64,000 bases of DNA from Pseudomonadota bacterium (GTDB taxonomy: Bacteria; Pseudomonadota; Gammaproteobacteria; Burkholderiales; Thiobacillaceae): NCBI GenBank assembly GCA_021784115.1, contig JAJXTE010000001.1, positions 1-64,000 of the forward strand. Reading direction: 5' to 3'. The translations under genes were made by a program, and so were the position numbers. Every line of letters starts with the position of its first letter. Positions within the stretch are counted from its first letter, which is position 1. The notes below the pieces were generated by a model. It was not told the DNA's origin, made no database searches, and saw only the letters and a program-made list of their open reading frames with translations. Positions 20,131-28,869 of this stretch are shown here, piece after piece.

Positions 20131-21228
20131 TCATCCCGGCTTGAACAGGTCTTTGAACGCCCGTGGCTTCGAGCTCCAGTACTGTTTCGGCGCATCCACC
20201 TGCGCGCCCAGTTCCGCCGCCGCGTGCCACGGCCAGCGCGGGTCGTACAGCATGCCACGCGCGAGGGCCACCATGTCGGCCTGACCCGAGGATACGATGG
20301 TTTCGGCCTGGATTGGCTCGGTGATCAGACCCACCGCGATCGTGGGCAGCCCCGTTTCGCGGCGGATTCGCTCGGCGAGGGGCACCTGGTAACCCGGCCC
20401 GACCGGGATCTGCTGCAGGGGAGACAGACCGCCGCTCGACACGTCGATGAACGCGCAGCCGCGGCGCTGCAGTTCGCAGGCGAACGTGACGCTCTGTTCG
20501 ATCTCCCAGCCGCCGTCCACCCAGTCGGTCGCGGAAATGCGGACACCCACCGGCGTGTCGGCCGGCACCGCGGCGCGGACGGCGTCGAACACCTCGAGCG
20601 GAAAGCGCATGCGGTTCTCCAGCGAACCGCCATAGCGGTCATTGCGGGCATTCGACAGGGGTGACAGGAATTGATGCAGGAGATAGCCGTGCGCCGCGTG
20701 CAGTTCGATCACGTCCAGGCCCAGCTGCTGCGCGCGTTGTGCCGAGGACACGAAGTCGTTGCGGATGCGCGTGAGACCGGCCTCGTCCAGCGCGAGCGGG
20801 GGCGTGCCGCCTGCGTCGAAGGGCAGGGCGGACGGCGCCACGGTCTGCCAGCCGCCGCCTGCCGGTGAAAGGGACTGGCCGCCCGCCCAAGGCACCGCGG
20901 TGGACGCCTTGCGGCCCGCGTGCGCCAGCTGGATCGCGACGGGAATCGACGAATACGGGCGGACGGACTCGAGGACACGCGCCAGCGCCGCCTCGGTGTC
21001 GTCCGACCACAGGCCGAGATCGTCGGGCGAGATGCGGCCTTCCGGCGCGACCGCGGTCGCCTCGATGAACATCAGGCCGGCGCCCGACAGGGCCAGGTGG
21101 CCCAGGTGAATCCGATGCCAGTCGGTGGCCCGGCCTTCGTCGGCCGAATACTGGCACATCGGCGAGATGACGATGCGGTTGTTCAACACCCGCGTGCCGA
21201 GCGTGATCGGGGAAAACAGCGTGCTCAC
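20131..21228 (-). CDS. NADH:flavin oxidoreductase / Old Yellow Enzyme family (YqjM-like)
   Basis: In-frame GTG start at 21228; STLFSPITLGTRVLNNRIVISPMCQYSADEG; DVIELHAAHGYLLHQFLSPLSNARNDRYGGSLENRMRFPLEV. Confidence 0.9.
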   Translation of the reverse strand: MSTLFSPITLGTRVLNNRIVISPMCQYSADEGRATDWHRIHLGHLALSGAGLMFIEATAVAPEGRISPDDLGLWSDDTEAALARVLESVRPYSSIPVAIQLAHAGRKASTAVPWAGGQSLSPAGGGWQTVAPSALPFDAGGTPPLALDEAGLTRIRNDFVSSAQRAQQLGLDVIELHAAHGYLLHQFLSPLSNARNDRYGGSLENRMRFPLEVFDAVRAAVPADTPVGVRISATDWVDGGWEIEQSVTFACELQRRGCAFIDVSSGGLSPLQQIPVGPGYQVPLAERIRRETGLPTIAVGLITEPIQAETIVSSGQADMVALARGMLYDPRWPWHAAAELGAQVDAPKQYWSSKPRAFKDLFKPG

Positions 21229-21247
21229 AGGCGGCTCCTTTGCGTGT

Positions 21248-22048
21248 TCAACGCGCTGCCGCGGCGTGCCACACGTAGGCGTCCATCGCCAGCCCGCCGT
21301 AGGCGAAGGGTGGCCGATAATGCGTGGGCAGGTCGCCGTCCGCCGCGCCGAGCGCGACGAAAAACGGCAGCAAGTGTTCTTCGGTCGGGTGCGCCGCCGC
21401 GCCATGGGGCGCGGCACGATAGTCCAGCAGGGCCGCGACGTCGCCAGACGCCGCGTGCTCGGCCACCCAGTCGGCGAAGGTTTGTGCCCGCGGCACTGGA
21501 TCGCCCGCCTCCTGCCAGTCGAGCCAGCCGAAGTTGTGCGTGATTGAGCCGGTGGCGACGATGAGCACGCCCTCGTCGCGCAGCGGCGCCAGCGCCTGAC
21601 CCAGCGCAAGATGCGCCGCCGGGCCGGCATTGCGCACCAGCGAGAGTTGCGTGACCGGCACGTCGGCCTGCGGAAACATTGCCGACAGCGGCACCCAGGC
21701 GCCGTGGTCGAGCCCGCGGCTGGGATGCAGTTCGGCCGCCGTGCCGGCCGCGGACAGCAGGGCGACGGCACGCTCGGCCAGTGCCGGCGCGCCCGGTGCG
21801 GGGTACTGCATGGCGTGCAGTTCTGCTGCGAAACCCGAGAAGTCGTGAATCGTCTCTGGCGCGCCGGACAGGCTGGCCGTGGGCTGGCGCGCCTCCCAGT
21901 GCGCCGAGATCGCGAGGATCGCCGACGGCCGCGGGATGTCCCGGCCGATCCCGCGCCAGCAGGCCACGGCCTCCGGTGCCTTCAGCAGGGCATCGGGAGC
22001 GCCGTGGGACACGAAAACGACGGGCATGCGAGACATATCGGACTCCAT
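21248..22048 (-). CDS. DODA-type extradiol ring-opening dioxygenase (YgiD-like)
   Basis: PVVFVSHGAPDALLK; LDHGAWVPLSAMFPQADVPVTQLSL; GSITHNFGWLDW. Confidence 0.9.
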   Translation of the reverse strand: MESDMSRMPVVFVSHGAPDALLKAPEAVACWRGIGRDIPRPSAILAISAHWEARQPTASLSGAPETIHDFSGFAAELHAMQYPAPGAPALAERAVALLSAAGTAAELHPSRGLDHGAWVPLSAMFPQADVPVTQLSLVRNAGPAAHLALGQALAPLRDEGVLIVATGSITHNFGWLDWQEAGDPVPRAQTFADWVAEHAASGDVAALLDYRAAPHGAAAHPTEEHLLPFFVALGAADGDLPTHYRPPFAYGGLAMDAYVWHAAAAR

Positions 22049-22071
22049 TCTTCGCCAGAAGCAGCGGCGGT

Positions 22072-22647
22072 TTACTGCTTGTTGACCGCGACCGCTTCCA
22101 TCGGGATCTCAAGGGTCACGTCATCGGACACGTAGGGCGCGTATTTGCCCATGTTGAATTCGGTGCGCTTGATCTTCGTCACCGCATTGGCGCCGATCGC
22201 GTCCTTCTTCATGATGGGATGCGGCATTGCCTGGAACGAGGTGACGGTTAGCGTCACCGGCTTGGTGATGCCCTTGATCGTCAGATTGCCATCGACCGAC
22301 ACCGGCTTATCGCCGTCGAACTTCACGGACGTCGACTTGAACGTGATGGTCGGGTACTTCGCGGTATCGAAGAAATCCTCGTCCTGGATGTGCTGGTTCA
22401 GCAGGGGATAGCCGGTGTTCACCGACTTGGCGTCGATGACGACATCGACCGAGCCGGTCTTGGCGGCCTTGTCGAACACGATCGTGCCGCTGGTCTTGTC
22501 GAAGCTGTGGACTTGGTTGGAGTAGCCGAAGTGGCTGTATTCAAAGCGCGGCTGCGTGTGCGTGGTGTCGATGATGTAGGTTTCCGGCGCGGCATAGGCG
22601 CTGGCGGCGAAGGAAGCGAAGGCGAGGACGATGGCGAGTTTCTTCAT
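22072..22647 (-). CDS. YceI family protein
   Basis: Signal peptide MKKLAIVLAFASFAASAYA; YIIDTTHTQPRFEYSHFGYSN...GNLTIKGITKPVTLTV. Confidence 0.92.
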   Translation of the reverse strand: MKKLAIVLAFASFAASAYAAPETYIIDTTHTQPRFEYSHFGYSNQVHSFDKTSGTIVFDKAAKTGSVDVVIDAKSVNTGYPLLNQHIQDEDFFDTAKYPTITFKSTSVKFDGDKPVSVDGNLTIKGITKPVTLTVTSFQAMPHPIMKKDAIGANAVTKIKRTEFNMGKYAPYVSDDVTLEIPMEAVAVNKQ

Positions 22648-22682
22648 GGTGATGCTCCTGTGTGAATGGTGGATGGGACGCA

Positions 22683-23303
22683 CTACTTCTTGCTGGTTGC
22701 CGTAGCGGCAACCAGCCGGAACTTGATCTGCACTTCGTTGGCAACGGTGCCGAAATCGGCCCACATGCCTTCGCCGATGCCGTAGTCGGCGCGCTTCAGC
22801 ACGAAGCTGCCTTCGAACACGCCCTGCGGGCCAGCCTGGCGGAACGTGGCGGGCGTCGTTGCCACGTGGGTGCGGCCCTTGATGCTCATGTTGCCGCTCA
22901 CCTCGAAACGGTTGTTGCCCAGCGGCTTGATCGAGGTGGACACGAAGCGGGCGACGGGAAACTGTTTGGTGTTGAACCAGAGCTTGCCCGCCACCTCATC
23001 GTTGCCTTCCGCAGAACCGGTATCGATGCTCGCGAGTTCGATGGCGATTTCGGCCTGGGCGGCCGCCGGTTTCGCCGGGTCGAAACGGATGCGGCCGCTG
23101 AAGCGGTTGAAACGTCCGTCCATGGGGACGTTCATCTGCTTGTAGGCAAATGTCACCGCGCTCTTGTCGGGCTGGAGCTGGTTGAATTCGGTTGCCTGGG
23201 CACCGGCGGCCAGCAGCAGGGCAGCCAGGCCGGCAAGCGGCGCGAAGTGCTTCGCGCGGATTTTCAGCAGGCTTTCGGAGGAAAGGCGGGCGGCGTGATC
23301 CAT
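22683..23303 (-). CDS. YceI family protein (second copy)
   Basis: LQPDKSAVTFAYKQMNVPMDGRFNRFSGRIRFDPAKP...GNMSIKGRTHVATTPATF. Confidence 0.9.
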   Translation of the reverse strand: MDHAARLSSESLLKIRAKHFAPLAGLAALLLAAGAQATEFNQLQPDKSAVTFAYKQMNVPMDGRFNRFSGRIRFDPAKPAAAQAEIAIELASIDTGSAEGNDEVAGKLWFNTKQFPVARFVSTSIKPLGNNRFEVSGNMSIKGRTHVATTPATFRQAGPQGVFEGSFVLKRADYGIGEGMWADFGTVANEVQIKFRLVAATATSKK

Positions 23304-23387
23304 GAATGAACTCCTGAGTGCGGGAAGGTGCGATAGGTTCACTGTACACATGCCGGTGTTCGGGGAATAGAGTACATTTGGCAAATT

Positions 23388-23410
23388 ATTGTTGCATTTA
23401 TAGCAACAAT
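23388..23410. promoter_or_regulatory. Candidate LysR-type operator, perfect 8-bp dyad ATTGTTGC-N7-GCAACAAT
   Basis: Inverted repeat read directly in the LysR/YceI divergent intergenic region. Confidence 0.6.
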
Positions 23411-23425
23411 TGAGCGGAGGCATTC

Positions 23426-24340
23426 ATGGATCGACTCGACAGCATGCGGCTCTTCGTGCGGGTGGCCGAACTTGGCAACTTCTCCGCCGTGGCGCAGCAG
23501 ATGAACGTGGCGCGCTCGGTGGTGACGCGGCAGGTGGCGGCGCTGGAAGCGCACCTCGGCACCAAGCTGCTGGCGCGCAGCACGCGCCGCCTGAGCCTCA
23601 CTTCGGCCGGTGCGACCTACCTGGAAAAATGCCGCGAAATCCTCGGTCTGGTGGACGCCGCCGAAGCCGGCCTGACCGCGGACAGCCAGGCGCCGCGCGG
23701 CCACCTCCGCATCACCCTGCCGTTCTCCTTCGGCATCCGCCAGCTGATGCCGATGTTCGGCGGCTTCATGGCCGCCAACCCGGAGATATCGATCGAACTG
23801 GACTTCAGCGACCGCCGCACCAACCTGATCGAAGGTGGGTTCGATCTCGCCATCCGCATTACCGACCGGCTCGAGCCGGGCGACGTGGCGCGCAAGATCG
23901 GCAGCAGCCGGGGTGTCGTGGTGGCTGCGCCCGATTACGTGAAACGCCACGGCCGCCCCCGCCACCCACGCGACCTGATCAACCACGAGTGCTTCGGCTA
24001 TGTACTCGCCGCGCGCTCGAGTTGGGCCTTCGTCATCGACGGCAAGACGGAGTGGTTCCCGGTCGCCGGTCGCCTCGAAGCCAACAGCGGCGATGCGCTG
24101 CTCGCCGCCGCGATAAGCGGGCTCGGCATCACCAGTCTGCCCACCTTCATCGTCGAAGCTGCTGTGCGCGAACACAAGATCGATATTCTGCTGCCCGCGT
24201 TCCGCACGTCGGAACTGGGGATCTACGCCGTCTTCCCGAGCAATCGCTACGTCCCGCATCGCGTCAGGTCCCTGGTCGAATACCTCGCCCAGCGGATCGG
24301 CACCAAGCCGCCCTGGGACGAAATCCTGGCAAGCAGCTAG
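23426..24340 (+). CDS. LysR family transcriptional regulator
   Basis: N-terminal HTH MDRLDSMRLFVRVAELGNFSAVAQQMNVARSVVTRQVAALEAHLGTKLLARSTRRLSLT. Confidence 0.95.
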   Translation: MDRLDSMRLFVRVAELGNFSAVAQQMNVARSVVTRQVAALEAHLGTKLLARSTRRLSLTSAGATYLEKCREILGLVDAAEAGLTADSQAPRGHLRITLPFSFGIRQLMPMFGGFMAANPEISIELDFSDRRTNLIEGGFDLAIRITDRLEPGDVARKIGSSRGVVVAAPDYVKRHGRPRHPRDLINHECFGYVLAARSSWAFVIDGKTEWFPVAGRLEANSGDALLAAAISGLGITSLPTFIVEAAVREHKIDILLPAFRTSELGIYAVFPSNRYVPHRVRSLVEYLAQRIGTKPPWDEILASS

Positions 24341-24493
24341 GTGCTGCCGCCGCGATCCGGAGGCGGGCTCAACATTGCGCTGTTCACGGCCAGGCGGGCG
24401 TGGCCGGCCCGGCTGAAGCAGCCCGGCGCATCGGTTACACTCGGGCAACGCGAGATTCAAGACCCCCATCCAAACCACACTGACATCCAAGGC

Positions 24494-24886
24494 ATGACCG
24501 CACCTGCAACCCGACCCTGTCCCTTTTGCCAACTCGAACCCCACCGCATCGTCGCCGAAGATGAACTCGCCGCGGCCTACCGCGACGGCTTCCCCGTGTC
24601 GCTCGGCCACACCGTCATCATCCCGCGCCGGCACGTCGCCACCCTGTTCGAGGCCACCGAAGCCGAGCAGTCGGCGCTCCTCAAGATGCTGGCGCAGGCC
24701 AAGGCCATCCTCGACAAACACCACCAGCCGGACGGCTACAATATCGGCATCAACCACGGCCCGGCGGGTGGCCAGACCGTGCCGCACCTGCACATCCACC
24801 TGATCCCGCGCTACCGCGGCGACAAGGAAGACCCGCGCGGCGGGGTGCGCTGGGTGCTGCCGGACAAGGCGAAGTATTGGGCGTGA
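24494..24886 (+). CDS. HIT family protein
   Basis: HIT motif GGQTVPHLHIHLIPR. Confidence 0.93.
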   Translation: MTAPATRPCPFCQLEPHRIVAEDELAAAYRDGFPVSLGHTVIIPRRHVATLFEATEAEQSALLKMLAQAKAILDKHHQPDGYNIGINHGPAGGQTVPHLHIHLIPRYRGDKEDPRGGVRWVLPDKAKYWA

Positions 24887-24950
24887 TGTGCCCCAGGCAG
24901 GCAATCTGCTATTTTTGATTTTTTCGACCACACGTTTCTGGAGTATCACG

Positions 24951-25373
24951 ATGTACAACACCTTCAAACCCGAACAGCCCATGGGCCTGATGGACTTCGT
25001 CCGCGCAGCCAAGTCCTGCATCAAGGAGATTCCCCCGCAGGCGCTGCTGGACAAGCTCAATGCCAAGGAAGACATGCTGCTGCTCGATGTGCGCGAACAC
25101 GGCGAATACGAGGCGGGGCACATCAGGGGCGCCCACCTGGTGCCGCGCGGCATCCTCGAGGCCGCCGCCGATCCCGCCTATCCCAAGCACCTGCCGGAAC
25201 TGGCTGCGGCGCGCGACCGCCAGGTCGTCGTCTACTGCGCCACCAGCGGCCGCTCCGCCATGGCGGCCGCCGTGCTGCAGATGATGGGGTTCAAGAACGT
25301 GCTGAACATGGAAGGCGGCTATACCCGCTGGGTGGCCGACGGCATGCCCCAGGAGCACGAAGCCACTTATTAA
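24951..25373 (+). CDS. Rhodanese-like domain protein
   Basis: LLLDVREHGEYEAGHIRGAHLVPRG; active-site loop VYCATSGRSAMAA. Confidence 0.93.
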   Translation: MYNTFKPEQPMGLMDFVRAAKSCIKEIPPQALLDKLNAKEDMLLLDVREHGEYEAGHIRGAHLVPRGILEAAADPAYPKHLPELAAARDRQVVVYCATSGRSAMAAAVLQMMGFKNVLNMEGGYTRWVADGMPQEHEATY

Positions 25374-25562
25374 CCCGCCACAGGCCCGCGCATGGCCTGC
25401 GGTGTCATGCAGAATTTGCTTGTGACGGAGACATGGCCTAACTTTGTTCCATTGGGCCGCCTGAGTGTTCTTTTCCCGTCCCTACCGGGCAACATCATGC
25501 AGGGGCTTCCCCCTGAAACGGAGTGTGACTCCCAACGAGCCCAGGCCTGCAAGGCAGGAATG

Positions 25563-25593
25563 AAAAAGGCCCGCATCGCTGCGGGCCTTTTTG
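25563..25593. terminator. Rho-independent terminator
   Basis: AAAAAGGCCCGCATCGCTGCGGGCCTTTTTGC. Confidence 0.88.
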
Positions 25594-25670
25594 CATTTGG
25601 CTCACCCATACGGATGAATCAGGTAACCGGGGCCTCGACGTTCTGTTGGGTTCACTCAAGAAGGTAACGC

Positions 25671-25937
25671 CTACTGTGGCGTGCATCCTCTCAGCCGCAC
25701 CCGCTTTTCCACCGTCAGCACCTCGCCCGCAGCATCCACCACCGCATAAAGCCTGGGCTTCGGGCTGCCGCTCCAGGCCGGGCCGGGGGTGGGGCTGTCC
25801 AGGTACACCACCTGCGCGCCGTCGAGCTGCGTCTCGACCTGCCCGTGGGCGAGCAGATCGTGCAGGGCGTCGATGGAGATCCCGCGCTGCTTCATGCGAC
25901 TGAAGGCCAAGGGGCTGATCTTTCCAAGTTTCATCAT
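25671..25937 (-). CDS. DUF4258-like small protein
   Basis: [33 protein letters not shown]...[18 protein letters not shown]. Confidence 0.65.
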   Translation of the reverse strand: MMKLGKISPLAFSRMKQRGISIDALHDLLAHGQVETQLDGAQVVYLDSPTPGPAWSGSPKPRLYAVVDAAGEVLTVEKRVRLRGCTPQ

Positions 25938-26027
25938 GCGCTTTCTCCTGTTTGCCTGCGCGGGGTGCATGGCCGTGTCAGGGGCATGCACATCGCGTAT
26001 TGGCGTTTTCCAAATTCAGTATTTATA

Positions 26028-26043
26028 CTGTACATGCATACAG
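26028..26043. promoter_or_regulatory. LexA (SOS) box CTG-TACATGCATA-CAG
   Basis: Exact CTG-N10-CAG, extended palindrome TACTGTACATGCATACAGTA, directly upstream of lexA. Confidence 0.93.
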
Positions 26044-26060
26044 TATTCGGAGGAAGCCCC

Positions 26061-26663
26061 ATGCGAGACCTGACGCGTCGCCAGGAAGAAATCCTTAGCC
26101 TTATCCGGGAGTGGATCGAGACCACCGGCCTGCCGCCGACGCGAGCGGAGATCGCGCAGCGCTTCGGCTTCAGCTCGCCGAACGCGGCCGAGCAGCATCT
26201 CAAGGTGCTGGCGAAGAAGGGCGTTCTGGACCTGGTGCCGGGGACGTCGCGCGGCATCCGGCTGAAGGGCGGCGGCGGTTTGCCGCTCGTGGGCCAGGTG
26301 GCCGCAGGCAGCCCGATCCTGGCGCAGGAGAACATCGAGCGGAACTACCAGCTCGATGCCGGGTTGTTCAACCCGCGCGCGGATTACCTGCTCAAGGTGC
26401 GCGGCATGAGCATGAAGGACGCCGGCATCCTCGACGGCGACCTGCTCGCGGTGCATCGCAGCGCCGAGGCCAGGGCGGGGCAGGTCGTGGTGGCACGGAT
26501 CGGCGACGAGGTCACCGTCAAGCGCTTCAAAAAGCGCGGCCACACCGTGCAGCTGCTGCCGGAAAACCCCGACTTCGAACCGATCGTCGTCGACCTCACA
26601 CGCCAGGAACTGGTCATCGAGGGCATCGCGGTCGGCGTGATCCGCAACGGAACGTCCCTATGA
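26061..26663 (+). CDS. lexA: LexA repressor
   Basis: [51 protein letters not shown]; cleavage/S24 region [20 protein letters not shown]. Confidence 0.97.
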   Translation: MRDLTRRQEEILSLIREWIETTGLPPTRAEIAQRFGFSSPNAAEQHLKVLAKKGVLDLVPGTSRGIRLKGGGGLPLVGQVAAGSPILAQENIERNYQLDAGLFNPRADYLLKVRGMSMKDAGILDGDLLAVHRSAEARAGQVVVARIGDEVTVKRFKKRGHTVQLLPENPDFEPIVVDLTRQELVIEGIAVGVIRNGTSL

Positions 26664-27337
26664 CCGCAGCGCTGAAATCGGTCCTGCAGCACCCCGGCAT
26701 CTGGCGCGGCAACCAGCGCGCACAGACGGCCGAGGACGCGCTGCCGACCGGCTTTGCCGCGCTGGACGAATTGTTGCCGGGCGGCGGCTGGCCGCGCGGC
26801 GCCTTGACCGAGGTGTTGCTCGCGCGTCAGGGCATCGGCGAGCTGCGGCTTTTGACGCCGACGCTGGCGCGCCTGTCGGAAGCGGACGGCTGGCTCGCCT
26901 GGGTGGCGCCGCCTTACGTGCCCTATGCCGCGGCGCTGGCCGCCGTTGGCATCGATCTGAAGCGGCTGGTGGTGGCGAAGCCGCAATCCGCCGCCGATGC
27001 CTGGTGGACGGCGGAGCAGGCCCTGCGCTCCGGCGCCTGCGGGGCGCTCCTGGCGTGGCTGCGCGCGGCCGACGAGCGCCGCATGCGCCGCCTGCAGCTG
27101 GCGGCCGAGACCGGCCACACCTGGGGCGTGCTGTTCCGCCACGCGCGCGCCGCGCAGGACCGTTCGCCTGCCGCGCTGCGCCTGCTGCTCGAGCCTGCAA
27201 CCGAGGGGCTCGCGGTGAGCATCCTCAAGCGGCGCGGCGGGCCGGTGAGCAAGCCGGTGGTCGTGGCGCTGCCGCAGGCGGGTGTGGCCCGCCGGACACG
27301 GCGTGCGGCACCCGTGCTGTCGCTGGTTCATTCCTGA
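26660..27337 (+). CDS. imuA: Translesion synthesis-associated protein ImuA
   Basis: RecA/SulA-like sequence ([24 protein letters not shown]); ATGA overlap with lexA and operon context with imuB/dnaE2. Confidence 0.92.
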   Translation: MTAALKSVLQHPGIWRGNQRAQTAEDALPTGFAALDELLPGGGWPRGALTEVLLARQGIGELRLLTPTLARLSEADGWLAWVAPPYVPYAAALAAVGIDLKRLVVAKPQSAADAWWTAEQALRSGACGALLAWLRAADERRMRRLQLAAETGHTWGVLFRHARAAQDRSPAALRLLLEPATEGLAVSILKRRGGPVSKPVVVALPQAGVARRTRRAAPVLSLVHS

Positions 27338-27374
27338 TCCGTATTCCCGAAGCAACCCCTGCGAGTTTGTTGGC

Positions 27375-28775
27375 ATGCTGTGGCTCGCCCTCCATTTTCA
27401 TTCGCTGTCGCTGGAAGTGTTTTCCCGCGGCGCGGCCGTGCCCGAACCGCTGGCGGTGGTCGAGAAGCAGGGCGGCCGCACCTGGGTCGTCGCCTGCAAC
27501 GACGTCGCCGAAGCCTGCGGCGTGCGCGTCGGCATGGCGGCATCCGCGGCACAGGCGCTGGCGGACGACCTGATCGTTCGCAGGCGCGACCTGTCGGCCG
27601 AGCAGGAATCGCTCGCGGGCCTTGCCGTGTGGGCGGGCCGCTTCACGCCCTCGGTGAGCCTCGATCCGCCCGCCGGCCTGCTGCTCGAAATCAGCACCTG
27701 CCTGAGCCTGCATCGGGGGCTGGCCAACCTCCTGAAGCAGGCGCGCTGCGGCGTCGGCGAGATGGGTTATGCGGCCACGATGGCCTGTGCGCCGTCGTCC
27801 CACGGCGCCTGGTTGCTGGCGAAGGCGGGCATCGAGAAGGCAATCCGCGATCCCGCGCGGCTGGAGAAAATTATTGTCGCGCTGCCGGTCACGCTGCTCG
27901 ACCAGCCATCGACGGTGCTGGAAGGGCTGGAAAAAATCGGCGCGCAGACGCTCGGCGACTGCCTGCACCTGCCGCGTGGAGGCATCGCGCGGCGCTTCGG
28001 CCAGGCGCTGCTCGACGAGCTCGACCTCGTCCTGGGCCGGCTGCCCGAAGCACGTGCCTTCTTCGCGCCGCCGGCGAGCTTCGAGCGTTCGCTGGAACTG
28101 CCCGCGCCGGTGCACGACGCCGAGGCCCTGCAGTTCGCCGCGCGCCGCCTGCTGCCGGAACTGGAGGGCTATCTCACGCTGCGCCAGGCCGGCGTGCAGG
28201 AACTGGAACTCGTCTGCCGCCACGAGCGGCGCAACAACACGGTCATCAAGCTCGGCTTCGCCAAGCCCACGCGCGACGCGGGACGCATACAGCTCCTGTT
28301 GCGCGAGACGCTCGGCCGCACCCGACTCGAAGCGCCGGTGCATACCTTGGTCCTGCGCGCGTCGCTCGTGTTGCCGCTGTCTGCATCGAGCGCCGACCTG
28401 TTCCAGAAAAGCCGCGAGGCCGACGGCGACCTGCTGCTGGAGCGCCTGCGCATCCGCCTCGGCAAGGACGCGGTCTACGGCATCGAGACCGCCGCCGACC
28501 ACCGGCCGGAACGCGCCTGGCGTCCCGCCCGGGGACCGAAGCGGGCGGCCGAGGCCAACCGCCATCGCCCGCTGTGGCTGCTGCCCAAGCCGCTGCCGTG
28601 CCACGACGGCAGGCTCAAGCTGACCTCAGGACCCGAGCGCATCGAAAGCGGCTGGTGGGACGGCGGCGATGTCGCCCGCGACTACTACGTGGCGGAAGAC
28701 CGCAACGGCGCGCAGCTGTGGGTGTACTGCGACCGCGTGAGCGGCGAGTGGTACGTGCACGGGGTATTCGCATGA
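27375..28775 (+). CDS. imuB: ImuB, Y-family polymerase-like protein
   Basis: Y-family fold (GVRVGMAASAAQALADDL...), with LHFHSLSLEVF where active Y-family enzymes carry acidic residues; operon context. Confidence 0.92.
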   Translation: MLWLALHFHSLSLEVFSRGAAVPEPLAVVEKQGGRTWVVACNDVAEACGVRVGMAASAAQALADDLIVRRRDLSAEQESLAGLAVWAGRFTPSVSLDPPAGLLLEISTCLSLHRGLANLLKQARCGVGEMGYAATMACAPSSHGAWLLAKAGIEKAIRDPARLEKIIVALPVTLLDQPSTVLEGLEKIGAQTLGDCLHLPRGGIARRFGQALLDELDLVLGRLPEARAFFAPPASFERSLELPAPVHDAEALQFAARRLLPELEGYLTLRQAGVQELELVCRHERRNNTVIKLGFAKPTRDAGRIQLLLRETLGRTRLEAPVHTLVLRASLVLPLSASSADLFQKSREADGDLLLERLRIRLGKDAVYGIETAADHRPERAWRPARGPKRAAEANRHRPLWLLPKPLPCHDGRLKLTSGPERIESGWWDGGDVARDYYVAEDRNGAQLWVYCDRVSGEWYVHGVFA

Positions 28776-28869
28776 GCAGCGAGCCTCGGAACGTGCGAGC
28801 GCCCGCGAATGCGGACTGCCCCCGACATGAGTCGTTCGTCCTCCGGCCAACCAGACGGAGGGGGCACGC

